Of a stretch of DNA of 64,000 nucleotides, positions 45,679-55,638 are shown one piece after another. Under the pieces are notes generated by a model that saw nothing but the letters and a program-made list of their open reading frames with translations, was not told the origin of the DNA and searched no databases. The stretch is from contig CAMTON010000001.1 of the NCBI GenBank assembly GCA_947074105.1, positions 62,001-126,000 of the forward strand. The letters run 5' to 3'. The translations under genes were made by a program, and so were the position numbers. Positions within the stretch are counted from its first letter, which is position 1. Each line of letters opens with the position of its first letter. The DNA comes from an uncultured Bacteroidales bacterium. GTDB taxonomy: Bacteria > Bacteroidota > Bacteroidia > Bacteroidales > JAUNSR01.

Positions 45679-47382
45679 ATGGAGAAAATTACAGGATCTG
45701 AAGCTCTTATAAGATCATTACTTGAAGAGGGCGTAAAAACGGTATTCGGATACCCCGGAGGGCAGATAATGCCGGTTTTTGACAAACTTTATGATTATAA
45801 GGATAAACTGAGACATATTCTTGTAAGACATGAACAGGGTGCGGTACATGCTGCACAGGGTTATGCGCGCGTAAGCGGCGACGTAGGTGTTGTCCTTGTC
45901 ACTTCCGGACCGGGAGCGACAAATGTTATAACAGGTGTTGCCGACGCGATGATTGACTCTACCCCGCTTGTGGTTATTACAGGTCAGGTTCCATCACCAT
46001 TGCTGGGAACAGATGCTTTCCAGGAAACTGATGTCGTGGGTATTACATTACCTATCACGAAATGGAGCTACCAGATTCAGTCGGCGGACGAAATTCCGTG
46101 GGCTATCGCAAGAGCATTTTATATAGCAAGAAGCGGACGTCCGGGACCAGTGGTCATCGATTTTCCGAAGAATGCTCAGATAGGAATGATGGACTTCGAA
46201 TATAAGAAATGCGACTTTATAAGAAGTTATCGTCCGGTACCACCTACTGATCCGCATTCACTGATTCAGGCGGCTTCACTGATTAATAAAGCACAAAAAC
46301 CTTTTATTATCTTCGGTCAGGGAGTTATTCTTTCTGAAGCTGAAGAGGAATTGAAGAATCTTTTAGAAAAAACCGGAATTCCCGCAGCATCCACACTTTT
46401 AGGCTTGTCTGCTCTTCCTTCAGGTTACTCGTTATACAAAGGAATGGTTGGTATGCACGGTAATCTTGGTCCAAATAAAAAAACCAATGAATGTGATGTT
46501 CTTATTGCTATTGGCATGCGTTTTGATGACCGTGTAACAAGCGATATCCATACTTATGCCAAACAGGCAAAAGTGATCCATATTGATATAGATCCTTCTG
46601 AAATAGGCAAAAACGTGGCTGCCGAGATAGGAATACTTGGTAATGCGAAAGATGTACTTCAGAAACTTAATCCTATGCTTGAAAGAAGAAAGTTTGAGGA
46701 ATGGAGCAAAGAATTCGATGATCTTAATGAAATAGAGAATAAGAAAGTGATAATTCCGGAAACTCAGCCACAGGAAGGCGACCTGAATATGGGTGAAGTA
46801 GTTGCTAAAGTATCGGAACTTACAAATAATGAGGCTATCATTGTTACAGACGTAGGTCAGAATCAGATGATGGCTGCAAGATATTCCAAATTCAATAAAT
46901 CAAGAAGTTTTGTTTCTTCCGGAGGCCTTGGAACTATGGGATACGGTCTGCCTGCCGCTATTGGGGCTAAAATAGGTATGCCGGACAGACATGTATGTTT
47001 TTTTACAGGAGACGGAGGTATACAGATGAGTATTCAGGAACTTGGAACCATACTTCAGGAAAATACAGGAGTCAAGATCATTATTCTTAATAATTCGTGG
47101 TTGGGAATGGTACGTCAATGGCAGGAACTGTTCTTTGATGAAAGGTATTCTGAGACATCAATGAAAAATCCTGATTTTATAGCTCTTGCAGCCGCATATG
47201 GCATAAAGGGCAAGAAAGTGGATAAAAGAGCCGATCTTGAAGGTGCAATAAAAGAGATGCTTTCCGATAACGAACCCTATCTTCTTGAAGTGAACGTTAT
47301 TGAGAAAGGAATGGTATTCCCGATGATTCCGGGAGGGAAATGTGTTTCGAAAATGATGTTAACAACTACAGAATGGCATTGA
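45679..47382 (+). CDS. ilvB: Acetolactate synthase large subunit
   Basis: ThDP enzyme joining two pyruvates, or pyruvate and 2-ketobutyrate, in the first common step of branched-chain synthesis. I start at the ATG one codon after an in-frame GTG. Glu52 in VRHEQGAVHAAQGYARVSG activates ThDP; GDGGIQMSIQELGT to NNSWLGMVRQWQ is the ThDP/Mg2+-binding stretch. FAD-binding middle domain about 190-340. It lies 18 bp after ilvD and one base before ilvN. Confidence 0.98.
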   Translation: MEKITGSEALIRSLLEEGVKTVFGYPGGQIMPVFDKLYDYKDKLRHILVRHEQGAVHAAQGYARVSGDVGVVLVTSGPGATNVITGVADAMIDSTPLVVITGQVPSPLLGTDAFQETDVVGITLPITKWSYQIQSADEIPWAIARAFYIARSGRPGPVVIDFPKNAQIGMMDFEYKKCDFIRSYRPVPPTDPHSLIQAASLINKAQKPFIIFGQGVILSEAEEELKNLLEKTGIPAASTLLGLSALPSGYSLYKGMVGMHGNLGPNKKTNECDVLIAIGMRFDDRVTSDIHTYAKQAKVIHIDIDPSEIGKNVAAEIGILGNAKDVLQKLNPMLERRKFEEWSKEFDDLNEIENKKVIIPETQPQEGDLNMGEVVAKVSELTNNEAIIVTDVGQNQMMAARYSKFNKSRSFVSSGGLGTMGYGLPAAIGAKIGMPDRHVCFFTGDGGIQMSIQELGTILQENTGVKIIILNNSWLGMVRQWQELFFDERYSETSMKNPDFIALAAAYGIKGKKVDKRADLEGAIKEMLSDNEPYLLEVNVIEKGMVFPMIPGGKCVSKMMLTTTEWH

Positions 47383-47383
47383 T

Positions 47384-47956
47384 ATGGAAGATAATAATAT
47401 AAAACAAGATGATGTAACTCTTTTTACGGTAACTGTCTATTCTGAAAATCAGGTAGGTCTGTTGAACCAGGTTTCCATTATCTTTACAAGAAGAAATCTG
47501 AATATCTGGAGCCTTTCGGTTTCGGCTTCCGCAATAGAGGGAGTTCATAAGTTTACGATCACAACTCATACTACCAGAAGTCAGATTGAGAAAGTAGTAA
47601 AACAGATTGAGAAACGAATAGACGTGTTAAGAGCATTCTTTTATACTAATGAAGAAATCATACATCAGGAGATTGCTCTATATAAAGTAGAAACGGAAAA
47701 ACTTCTTGAAAGTGACGAAATAGAAGATCTGATAAGAAAACATAATGCGAGGATTCTCGAAATCAATAAAATATTTACTGTTATTGAGAAGACTGGGCAT
47801 TGTGAGGAAACAGGAGCTTTGTTTGATGATCTTAATAAATATGGAGTGCTTCAATTCGTAAGATCTGGACGTATAGCCATAACAAAAGACAGAACCGAGC
47901 ATGTTTCTGTATTTCTTGAGGAACAGGAAGTGCGTAGATTGAAAGAAAAGCAGTAA
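47384..47956 (+). CDS. ilvN: Acetolactate synthase small (regulatory) subunit
   Basis: At 190 residues this is the IlvN/IlvH type. The N-terminal ACT domain (about 14-88: LFTVTVYSENQVGLLNQVSIIFTRRNLNIWSLSVS-like sequence) binds valine for feedback inhibition; the C-terminal domain (about 95-175) completes it. It starts one base after the ilvB stop, so the two subunits are probably made by coupled translation. Confidence 0.95.
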   Translation: MEDNNIKQDDVTLFTVTVYSENQVGLLNQVSIIFTRRNLNIWSLSVSASAIEGVHKFTITTHTTRSQIEKVVKQIEKRIDVLRAFFYTNEEIIHQEIALYKVETEKLLESDEIEDLIRKHNARILEINKIFTVIEKTGHCEETGALFDDLNKYGVLQFVRSGRIAITKDRTEHVSVFLEEQEVRRLKEKQ

Positions 47957-47979
47957 CATTGCATTTTATTTAACAAGAT

Positions 47980-48717
47980 ATGGAAGAGAATCTTTTTTTA
48001 GGCGTTACAGAATATAAGGTATATTATAATCTATTGAATGCGGAAGGAGAAATGCCGGTTTCGCAGATAGCCGAATCTTTAATAAATGCAGCTTCACATC
48101 ACGCTTACAGATTAGGTGTCGGATTTAATAATCTTATAAAAAACAATCATACGTGGGTACTTGCACGTATGGCTATTGAGATGAAAAGATACCCTAAAGC
48201 AGAGGAAACACTAGTGATAGAAACATGGATTGAAGGTTTCAATAAGGTTTTCACCACAAGAAACATGAGACTTCTGACCTCAGAGGGCGAAGAGCTGGGT
48301 TTCTGCAGAACGATATGGTCGGTAATTGACTATAACACAAGAGAAGCTCAGGACCTTATGCAATACAGGGATATCCCACGTCTTATAAACGACAAACCCT
48401 GTCCTATTGAAAAACCGGGAAGAATACCTGCGGTGATCGATGAGGATGCTGAGATTTATAAAGTCAGATACAGTGACCTTGATATAAACAGACATATGAC
48501 AAGTTCTAAATATATCGAGCACATGCTTGACAGATTCTCACTTGAAACTTTCGACAACAAAAGAGTCGGTCGATTTGAAATACAGTATATCAATGAGGCT
48601 CTTTATGATGACGAAATAAAAATTTTAAAACAAAAAACAAAAGAGGGTGAATATATCACTGAAATGAAAAACAGCGATGGAAACACTCTTTGCAAAAGCA
48701 GAATAATCTTTATATAA
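47980..48717 (+). CDS. Acyl-ACP thioesterase (FatA/FatB-type hot-dog)
   Basis: Releases fatty acids from acyl carrier protein. At 245 residues it has two hot-dog halves: the first (about 1-140) with WVLARMAIEMKRYPKAEETLVIETW, the second (about 150-245) with the active-site motif YSDLDINRHMTSSKYIEHMLDRF, which contains the expected Asn-x-His. No signal peptide, so cytoplasmic. It lies between ilvN and ilvC within the operon, 23 bp from each neighbour. Keto acids of this pathway also prime branched-chain fatty acids, abundant in Bacteroidales, which may explain the location; that link is inference. Confidence 0.9.
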   Translation: MEENLFLGVTEYKVYYNLLNAEGEMPVSQIAESLINAASHHAYRLGVGFNNLIKNNHTWVLARMAIEMKRYPKAEETLVIETWIEGFNKVFTTRNMRLLTSEGEELGFCRTIWSVIDYNTREAQDLMQYRDIPRLINDKPCPIEKPGRIPAVIDEDAEIYKVRYSDLDINRHMTSSKYIEHMLDRFSLETFDNKRVGRFEIQYINEALYDDEIKILKQKTKEGEYITEMKNSDGNTLCKSRIIFI

Positions 48718-48739
48718 ACTTTTTAAATATTTAATCAAA

Positions 48740-49786
48740 ATGGCTATAATGAATTTTGGTGGTGTTGAAGAAAATGTACGCACACGTGAAGAATTTCCTT
48801 TGGAAAAAGCAAGAGAGGTATTAAAAGACGAAACTATCGCAGTTATCGGTTACGGTGTGCAGGGTCCTGGTCAGGCTTTGAACCTTCGTGATAACGGATT
48901 CAACGTTATCGTAGGTCAACGTAAAGATTCAAAAACATGGGACAAAGCTGTCGCTGACGGTTGGGTACCTGGAGAAACTCTTTTCGACATCGAGGAAGCT
49001 TGCGAAAGAGGTACAATTATTCAGTACTTACTATCAGATGCTGCTCAGATCGCAGTATGGCCAACAGTAAAGAAACATCTTACTCCGGGGAAAGCTCTTT
49101 ATTTCTCTCACGGTTTTGGTGTAACTTACAAAGAAAGAACAGGAATCATCCCTCCTGCTGATGTAGACGTTATCCTTGTTGCGCCTAAAGGTTCAGGTAC
49201 TTCTCTTCGCAGAATGTTCCTTCAGGGACGTGGTCTTAACTCTTCTTTCGCAATTTTCCAGGATGCAACAGGTAAAGCTCAGGATCGCGTAGTAGCTCTT
49301 GGTATCGGTGTTGGTTCTGGTTACCTTTTCGAAACAACATTCAAAAAAGAAGTATATTCTGACCTTACAGGTGAGCGTGGAACATTGATGGGTGCTATCC
49401 AGGGTATCTTCGCTGCTCAGTATGAAGTTCTTCGTGAAAACGGACATTCTCCTTCTGAAGCATTCAATGAAACAGTAGAAGAGCTTACTCAGTCGCTTAT
49501 GCCTCTTGTGGCAGAAAACGGTATGGACTGGATGTATGCTAACTGTTCTACAACAGCTCAGAGAGGAGCTCTAGACTGGTGGAAACCTTTCCACGATGCA
49601 ACAAAACCTGTATTCGAAAAATTATATTCTGAAGTAGCTTGCGGAAATGAAGCTCAGCGTTCAATCGATCTTAACTCAAAAGTTGATTACCGCGAAAAAC
49701 TTGAAGAAGAACTTAAAGAACTTCGTGAAAGCGAAATGTGGAGAACTGGTAATACAGTACGTAAACTTCGTCCTGAAAACAACTAA
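48740..49786 (+). CDS. ilvC: Ketol-acid reductoisomerase
   Basis: Second enzyme of branched-chain synthesis: rearranges and reduces acetolactate or acetohydroxybutyrate with NADPH and Mg2+. At 348 residues it is the short class I form. GYGVQGPGQALNLRDNGFNV is the Rossmann loop, HGFGVTYKE and VAPKGSGTSLRRMF are family motifs, and ETTFKKEVYSDLTGERGTLMG carries the Mg2+-binding Asp/Glu. Last gene of the operon, followed by a strong terminator. Many codons are the high-expression type (e.g. GCT, CTT, GGT), more so than in ilvD. Confidence 0.98.
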   Translation: MAIMNFGGVEENVRTREEFPLEKAREVLKDETIAVIGYGVQGPGQALNLRDNGFNVIVGQRKDSKTWDKAVADGWVPGETLFDIEEACERGTIIQYLLSDAAQIAVWPTVKKHLTPGKALYFSHGFGVTYKERTGIIPPADVDVILVAPKGSGTSLRRMFLQGRGLNSSFAIFQDATGKAQDRVVALGIGVGSGYLFETTFKKEVYSDLTGERGTLMGAIQGIFAAQYEVLRENGHSPSEAFNETVEELTQSLMPLVAENGMDWMYANCSTTAQRGALDWWKPFHDATKPVFEKLYSEVACGNEAQRSIDLNSKVDYREKLEEELKELRESEMWRTGNTVRKLRPENN

Positions 49787-49810
49787 TATAAATGTTTCCA
49801 AGATAACAGA

Positions 49811-49845
49811 AACGCCCTTTGGTTAATTCCGAAGGGCGTTTTTTG
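49811..49845 (+). terminator. Terminator of the ilv operon
   Basis: AACGCCCTT (49811-49819) pairs with AAGGGCGTT (49832-49840), followed by TTTTT. Confidence 0.9.
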
Positions 49846-49876
49846 TATATTATCGACAGAAGTTATTTATAAAATG

Positions 49877-49925
49877 AAAGAGCTGTCCCGTTTATCTGAT
49901 ACGAGACAGCTCTTTGTATGTTATA
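49877..49925 (-). terminator. Terminator of the PHP-phosphatase gene
   Basis: AAAGAGCTGTC (49877-49887) pairs with GACAGCTCTTT (49915-49925), with an inner CGT/ACG pair set. It lies 15 bp past the stop of the minus-strand gene and can also catch ilv readthrough. Confidence 0.8.
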
Positions 49926-49939
49926 TTATTTCGTTACGA

Positions 49940-50677
49940 TTAAATATCATCGTTTCTCAGGTCTTCGAAAAGAGGAAACAGTTTCCTGTATTGTGATGAA
50001 GCAAGAAACTGATCTATCGCAATTACATGATTTTTGTGATGCAGGTCGGTAGATACAAAATCTACCATATTATTTTTAAGAAGCCATATTGAAATCTCCT
50101 GCACTTCCTTACCGTAACATCCAGAAAATGAAAGGATATTGACCTGAAACAATACTTCAAGTGATTTAAGATGTTTATATACAGACTTATTGGAATGATA
50201 ATAGTTATATCTTTCAGGATGTGCAAGAACAGGATGAAAGCCTTTCAGTTTTAAATCGAAAAGAAGATCATCAAGATTCCATAGTGGTTGAATGAAGGAG
50301 TTTTCCACCAATATATATTTCCCGGAAAGAGGCCTAAGAAGGTCATTGTCTCTCAATCTTATGAAACCTTCGTCCATTCGGTATTCAAATGAATACTGCA
50401 GATCAATATCTATTGATTCCGATTTAAGACGTAAAAGAAGCTCCTGATATTTAGGTTCTATTATTTCAACACTGTTTTCGAATGTTTCATCTGTTCTGTG
50501 CGGCGTGGTTATTATTCTTTCAACACCCCAATCGCTAAGTTTCTTTATAAGAAATACCGATGAATCTATATCCTTTGCTCCGTCATCCACTCCGGGAATA
50601 AGATGGCTGTGAATATCTGTTTTATATGGAAGAATAAGTTTTGTATCTTTTTTCTTTTTAAAGAGGAAATCAAACAT
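49940..50677 (-). CDS. PHP-domain tyrosine-protein phosphatase (CpsB/YwqE-like)
   Basis: Metal-dependent phosphatase of 245 residues. The metal-ligand motifs are in order: KTDIHSHLIPGVDDGAKD, TTPHRTDETF, HPERYNYY and STDLHHKNH. CpsB/YwqE enzymes dephosphorylate the tyrosine kinases that drive capsule and exopolysaccharide export. No kinase or polysaccharide gene is next to it here, so the physiological partner is unknown. A histidinol-phosphatase role is less likely because the length and motif spacing follow YwqE. Confidence 0.88.
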   Translation of the reverse strand: MFDFLFKKKKDTKLILPYKTDIHSHLIPGVDDGAKDIDSSVFLIKKLSDWGVERIITTPHRTDETFENSVEIIEPKYQELLLRLKSESIDIDLQYSFEYRMDEGFIRLRDNDLLRPLSGKYILVENSFIQPLWNLDDLLFDLKLKGFHPVLAHPERYNYYHSNKSVYKHLKSLEVLFQVNILSFSGCYGKEVQEISIWLLKNNMVDFVSTDLHHKNHVIAIDQFLASSQYRKLFPLFEDLRNDDI

Positions 50678-50995
50678 AATACCTAAGGTCTAAATTTGTT
50701 ACGAAATTGTTTTTATACCGCATCGTCATTTCAATAAACAAATTTAATGAGTATTTATTATTATGGAAAGTAAAAGTTAAACAGAATAAAGGATTAATAT
50801 ATTATTAAGATAAAGGTTAACTAAAAATCAGTCTTTGAAATTCATAATTTTAGTATAAGAATAAGGATTATTTATTGTTTTGTTATGATTTAGTTTATGA
50901 GGTGTCAAATCACTGATGATAATATTTAATTATATAAAATATAGAGGAAGCATTTTAAGAAGATTTTGTATCTGCGAACAAGCTTATATTATATC
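50678..50995. other. Non-coding gap upstream of dnaE
   Basis: AT-rich and without visible repeats or dyads; the dnaE promoter begins at its right end. Confidence 0.5.
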
Positions 50996-51026
50996 TTTGA
51001 ATCTTGGTTTAGTTTCATCATATTTG
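50996..51026 (+). promoter_or_regulatory. Promoter of dnaE
   Basis: TTTG (50996-50999), exactly 19 bp, then CATATTTG (51019-51026), one base off TAnnTTTG. The start would be near 51033, leaving a leader of about 20 nt. Confidence 0.6.
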
Positions 51027-51051
51027 AATTACAGCTCATCATTTTTATCAT

Positions 51052-54000
51052 ATGCATCCATTTGTTCATTTACACGTTCACTCACAATATTCGATTCTAG
51101 ACGGTCAGGCTTCTATCTCTGCTTTGGTTGACAAAGCAATGAAAAACGGAATGAAGGCCATCGCCGTTACAGATCACGGCAATATGTTTGGTATAAAGGA
51201 ATTATTCAATTATACAAACAAGAAAAATGGTGCTTTTAAGGGAGAAATAAAGTCTCTAGAAAAAAGAATCAAAAACGTTGAAAACGGCGGAGAGGACTCA
51301 GAAGGTCTTACAGTGGATCAGCTTAAAGAGAAGGTTGCAGAGCAGCAGAAAATGATGTTCAAACCGATCTTTGGCTGTGAGGTATATGTTGCCAAGAACG
51401 GGCGTTTCAGCAAAAACGGGAAAGAGGATCAGAGCGGACGACATCTTATTCTTCTTGCCAAAAATAAGAAGGGATATCATAATCTTATAAAGCTTGTTTC
51501 TATGGGTTGGACGGAAGGTTATTATTACCGTCCGCGTGTTGACAAAGAGATTCTGGAAAAATATTCAGAAGGTCTTATCGTATCTTCTGCCTGTCTGGGT
51601 GGTGAGATTCCGAAACATATCCAGGGAGGACAGATTGAGAAAGCAGAAGAAACCATTATGTGGTTTAAGAATATCTGGAAAGATGATTTCTATCTGGAGC
51701 TTCAGAGACATAAGACAAATGATGCAAATGCCAACAGAGAGGTATATCCTATCGAGGAAATGGTTAATGAGGAAGTTGTAAAACTTGCCCGAAAACTTGA
51801 TGTCAAACTTATATGTACCAATGACGTTCACTTCGTTAATGAAGAGCATGCAGAGGCTCATGATCACCTTATCTGTCTTAATACAGGGAAAGATCTGAAT
51901 GATCCAAACCGTATGCGATATACTAAACAGGAGTGGATGAAGACTCAGGAAGAGATGAATGAGTTATTCGCTGATATTCCGGATGCTCTTTATAATACTG
52001 CGGAAATCGCCGATAAGATAGAGTTCTACAGTATTGACCATGGCCCTATCCTTCCGAATTTCCCGAAACCTGAAAGATTCAAGGATGATGATGAATATCT
52101 TCAGTATCTTACTTATGAAGGTGCCAAAGAGCGCTGGGGTGAGATGAATGAAGAACAGAAAGAGCGTATCGACTTCGAGCTTGCCACTGTCAAGAACATG
52201 GGATTCCCGGGGTACTTCCTTATCGTACAGGATTTCATCAGAGCGGCAAGAGAAATGGGGGTTTCGGTAGGTCCCGGACGTGGTTCCGCAGCCGGCTCGG
52301 CCGTTGCATACTGTCTTAAAATTACGGATATAGATCCGATTAAATATGACCTCCTTTTTGAGAGATTCCTGAATCCTGACCGTATCTCGCTTCCCGATAT
52401 CGATATCGACTTTGATGACGACGGTCGCGGCGAGGTATTGAGATGGGTTACCGAGAAATATGGTTATGAAAAGGTAGCGCATATCATTACTTACGGTACT
52501 ATGGCGACGAAATCATCTATCAAGGATGTTGCCAGAGTAGAAAAACTGCCGCTTTCAGAGTCAGACCGTCTTACAAAACTTATTCCAGACCGTTTGCCTG
52601 AGGTTAACGGAAAGTCTCTTAAGATTAATCTTAAGAACTGTATCGAGAATGTTCCGGAGCTGAGAGATGCCGTAAATTCGGATAATCCTCTTATTGCAAA
52701 TACTATGAAGTATGCGCAGATGCTTGAGGGTAATGTAAGAAATACCGGTGTGCATGCCTGCGGTATCATTATCGGTAGAGATGATATCACAGACTGGGTT
52801 CCGGTAAGTACGGCAGATGATAAGGAAACAGGCGAAAAGATGCTTGTTACCCAGTATGAGGGTTCTGTTATCGAAGATACAGGACTTATTAAGATGGACT
52901 TTCTTGGATTGAAGACTCTTTCAATCATCAAAGAAGCTATCTATAATATAAAATTGTCAAAAGATATCGTAATAGATATCGATAAAATAGATATTGAAGA
53001 TCCTGTCACTTATAAATTGTATAGTGACGGTAAGACAACGGGGACTTTCCAGTTTGAGTCTGCAGGTATGCAGAAATATCTGAAAGAACTTCAGCCTACG
53101 ACTTTCGAAGACCTTATTGCGATGAATGCCCTTTATCGTCCGGGTCCGATGGATTATATCCCTCAGTTTATTGCGCGTAAGCACGGAATAGAACCTATTG
53201 TCTATGATATTCCGATAATGGAAAAATACCTTAAGGATACTTACGGTATTACGGTATATCAGGAACAGGTCATGCTTCTGTCCCGTCTTCTTGCTGATTT
53301 CACCCGTGGAGAGTCTGATGCACTTCGTAAGGCGATGGGTAAAAAGCTAAAAGACAAACTTGATGAAATGAAACCTAAATTCATTTCGGGAGGGGTTAAA
53401 AACGGACATGATGCCAAGATCCTTGAGAAGATCTGGGGTGACTGGGAAAAGTTTGCGTCATATGCCTTCAATAAGTCTCATGCGACTTGTTATTCATGGG
53501 TTGCTTATCAGACAGCTTATCTTAAGGCTAATTATCCGGCTGAATATATGGCAGCGGTATTAAGCCGAAATCTTGCTAATATTACCGAGCTTGTGAAATA
53601 TATGGAAGAATGTAAAGCCATGAAAATACAGGTACTTGGACCAGATATCAATGAATCAAACGTAAAATTTGCCGTTAACAGCAAGGGTGATATACGTTTC
53701 GGTATGGCAGCGATAAAAGGTGTTGGCGAAAATGTAGTGCTTGCAATTGTAAAAGAAAGATCGGAAAACGGTCCTTTTAAAAATATTTTTGATTTCATAG
53801 AACGAATAAATCTCAGCGCGGTTAACAAGAAGTCTATTGAATCACTGGCACTGGCGGGAGCATTCGATAACTTTGAGGAAATAAAAAGAGAACAGTTTCT
53901 TGAAAAAAACAATCGTGATGAAACTTTCGTGGAAGTTCTGGCTAAATATGGTAACAGGTTTCAGGCTGATAAGAATTCATCTAAAGTCTCTCTGTTCGGA

Positions 54001-54723
54001 GATATAGAGACTATAGATGTAGCACGTCCTGAGATTCCGGAATTTATTCCGTGGCCGAATCTTGAAAAACTTAATAAGGAAAAAGAGTTTGTAGGAATCT
54101 ATCTTTCGGCACATCCTCTTGATGAATTTAAAGTAGCAATAGATTATGGATGTAATACGAAACTGGAAGAATTCAGTAATAATCTTGATGCACTGAAATC
54201 GCGTGATATTATTCTCGGGGGTATTGTGACGGGATTCTTTGAGGGTCAGACAAGAACGGGTAATCCTTACGGAAAACTTAAAATAGAAGATTATTCGGGT
54301 TCTTATGAGATTATGCTTTTCGGTAATGATTTTATAGAATACAGAAAGTATGGCTACAACGGAATGTACCTTCTTATTTCAGGTAAATTCCAACCAAGAC
54401 GATTCAAAGAGAATGAGTTTGATTTCAGAATAGGTAAAATCGAACTTCTGAGTGAGGTGAAAGACCGACTTCTTGAATCCCTGACTATAATATTGCCGCT
54501 TACGGAAATTAACAAGACCCTTGTAAATACTTTTGAATCAATGATTATCTCAGATAAAAATTCTAAAGCAAAACTATTCTTCGAGGTTATAAATCCGGTA
54601 ACGAATCAGACTATAAAACTTTATTCAAGATCTAAGAATATAACGATCAACAAAGAGCTGATCAGCAATATTGAGAAATTTGAAAATGTCTCTTATAAAA
54701 TCAATGATAAAATTCTTAATTAA
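51052..54723 (+). CDS. dnaE: DNA polymerase III subunit alpha
   Basis: Replicative polymerase, 1223 residues. PHP domain at the N-terminus (FVHLHVHSQYSILDG, VTDHGNMFG) with most metal ligands kept. The polymerase core includes GRGSAAGSAVAYCLKITDIDP, the catalytic Asp449, Asp451 and Asp453 in LPDIDIDFDDDGRG, and NTGVHACGIIIGRDD. The fingers segment ends about residue 810 (SHATCYSWVAYQTAYLKANYPAEYMAAVL), followed by the tandem HhH motif (KGVGENVVLAIV) and an OB-fold (about 1050-1130). It is a single-gene unit. Confidence 0.98.
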   Translation: MHPFVHLHVHSQYSILDGQASISALVDKAMKNGMKAIAVTDHGNMFGIKELFNYTNKKNGAFKGEIKSLEKRIKNVENGGEDSEGLTVDQLKEKVAEQQKMMFKPIFGCEVYVAKNGRFSKNGKEDQSGRHLILLAKNKKGYHNLIKLVSMGWTEGYYYRPRVDKEILEKYSEGLIVSSACLGGEIPKHIQGGQIEKAEETIMWFKNIWKDDFYLELQRHKTNDANANREVYPIEEMVNEEVVKLARKLDVKLICTNDVHFVNEEHAEAHDHLICLNTGKDLNDPNRMRYTKQEWMKTQEEMNELFADIPDALYNTAEIADKIEFYSIDHGPILPNFPKPERFKDDDEYLQYLTYEGAKERWGEMNEEQKERIDFELATVKNMGFPGYFLIVQDFIRAAREMGVSVGPGRGSAAGSAVAYCLKITDIDPIKYDLLFERFLNPDRISLPDIDIDFDDDGRGEVLRWVTEKYGYEKVAHIITYGTMATKSSIKDVARVEKLPLSESDRLTKLIPDRLPEVNGKSLKINLKNCIENVPELRDAVNSDNPLIANTMKYAQMLEGNVRNTGVHACGIIIGRDDITDWVPVSTADDKETGEKMLVTQYEGSVIEDTGLIKMDFLGLKTLSIIKEAIYNIKLSKDIVIDIDKIDIEDPVTYKLYSDGKTTGTFQFESAGMQKYLKELQPTTFEDLIAMNALYRPGPMDYIPQFIARKHGIEPIVYDIPIMEKYLKDTYGITVYQEQVMLLSRLLADFTRGESDALRKAMGKKLKDKLDEMKPKFISGGVKNGHDAKILEKIWGDWEKFASYAFNKSHATCYSWVAYQTAYLKANYPAEYMAAVLSRNLANITELVKYMEECKAMKIQVLGPDINESNVKFAVNSKGDIRFGMAAIKGVGENVVLAIVKERSENGPFKNIFDFIERINLSAVNKKSIESLALAGAFDNFEEIKREQFLEKNNRDETFVEVLAKYGNRFQADKNSSKVSLFGDIETIDVARPEIPEFIPWPNLEKLNKEKEFVGIYLSAHPLDEFKVAIDYGCNTKLEEFSNNLDALKSRDIILGGIVTGFFEGQTRTGNPYGKLKIEDYSGSYEIMLFGNDFIEYRKYGYNGMYLLISGKFQPRRFKENEFDFRIGKIELLSEVKDRLLESLTIILPLTEINKTLVNTFESMIISDKNSKAKLFFEVINPVTNQTIKLYSRSKNITINKELISNIEKFENVSYKINDKILN

Positions 54724-54828
54724 TTAATCTATTTGATTAATTTTGATATAAGAAATTTATTTTTTGATTTTATTATTGCGGTTATAACAGAATTTAAAGA
54801 GAGAATTTTAATCTTATTATTCCTTTAA

Positions 54829-54979
54829 ATTTAAGTTCAAAGTTTAAAATCAAAGGTTTCAGGCCTAAAACCAAAAGGTTAAAGGCGAAAAACTAAAGAG
54901 TAAACTGAAAACCTAAAAGAGAAAGGTGAAAATTAAGGTGAAAGATTAAAAACCGTAACCTGAAGTTTAAAGTTTAGGA
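54829..54979. repeat. A-rich degenerate repeat between dnaE and trxA
   Basis: About 150 bp made of variations on AAAGTTTAAA, AAAGGTTAAAG and AAAACCTAAAAG with A and purines dominating the plus strand. No exact unit can be defined and no reading frame runs through it. The rest of the dnaE-trxA gap is AT-rich; GACTTTT-AAT-AAAAGTC at 55025-55041 is a 7-bp dyad 46 bp before the trxA start. Confidence 0.6.
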
Positions 54980-55086
54980 TTGAATTTTTTCCATTTCTTT
55001 ATATGACCGGATTTATGTGTGGCCGACTTTTAATAAAAGTCAAAAAGTAAAATTTATATTTTTAGATAACTATAAAAGAATAAATT

Positions 55087-55401
55087 ATGGCTTTAAAATT
55101 TCAGGATTCAACAGTAAAAGATCTGATAAATTCAGGAAAACCTGTAGTAATCGATTTCTGGGCTGAATGGTGTGGTCCTTGCAGAATGGTCTCTCCTATT
55201 ATTGAAGAACTTGCAACAGAATATGACGGCAAGGCTTATGTTGGTAAATATAATGTTGATGAAGAAAGTGATCTTAGTTCAGAATTCGGAATCAGAAATA
55301 TTCCAACAATCCTTTTCTTCAAAGACGGAAAACTTGTAGACAAACAGGTTGGAGCAGCATCTAAAAGTGCTTTAGCAGCTAAAATAGATGCAATACTTTA
55401 A
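55087..55401 (+). CDS. trxA: Thioredoxin
   Basis: Cytoplasmic disulfide reductase of 104 residues, standard length. The redox site is Cys29-Gly-Pro-Cys32 in FWAEWCGPCRM; the cis-Pro is in RNIPTILFF. It supplies electrons to ribonucleotide reductase, MsrA (gene at 14.9 kb) and others. Monocistronic with its own terminator. Of the three thioredoxin-fold proteins in this window this is the most canonical. Confidence 0.97.
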   Translation: MALKFQDSTVKDLINSGKPVVIDFWAEWCGPCRMVSPIIEELATEYDGKAYVGKYNVDEESDLSSEFGIRNIPTILFFKDGKLVDKQVGAASKSALAAKIDAIL

Positions 55402-55431
55402 GATATGCATGTTATAACAGATTACAATACG

Positions 55432-55466
55432 AAAAAGAGCGGCTTTAGGGCCGCTCTTTTTTTATA
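55432..55466 (+). terminator. Terminator of trxA
   Basis: AAAAAGAGCGGC (55432-55443) and GCCGCTCTTTTT (55450-55461) form a perfect 12-bp stem with T-tract. Confidence 0.92.
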
Positions 55467-55638
55467 TTATTCTATATTCTTTTTTGTTTCTTTCCTGAAT
55501 GATGAGGACTCAAAAGAATGCACTGTTTACAGATATATAATTTTGAGTAATTCCCTATCATTGTGGTAGGTTATTTATCATTCTGAACAAATCTATTTTA
55601 TAATAAGTGAATTCTTTTTTTCAGAAAGGACATAAATT

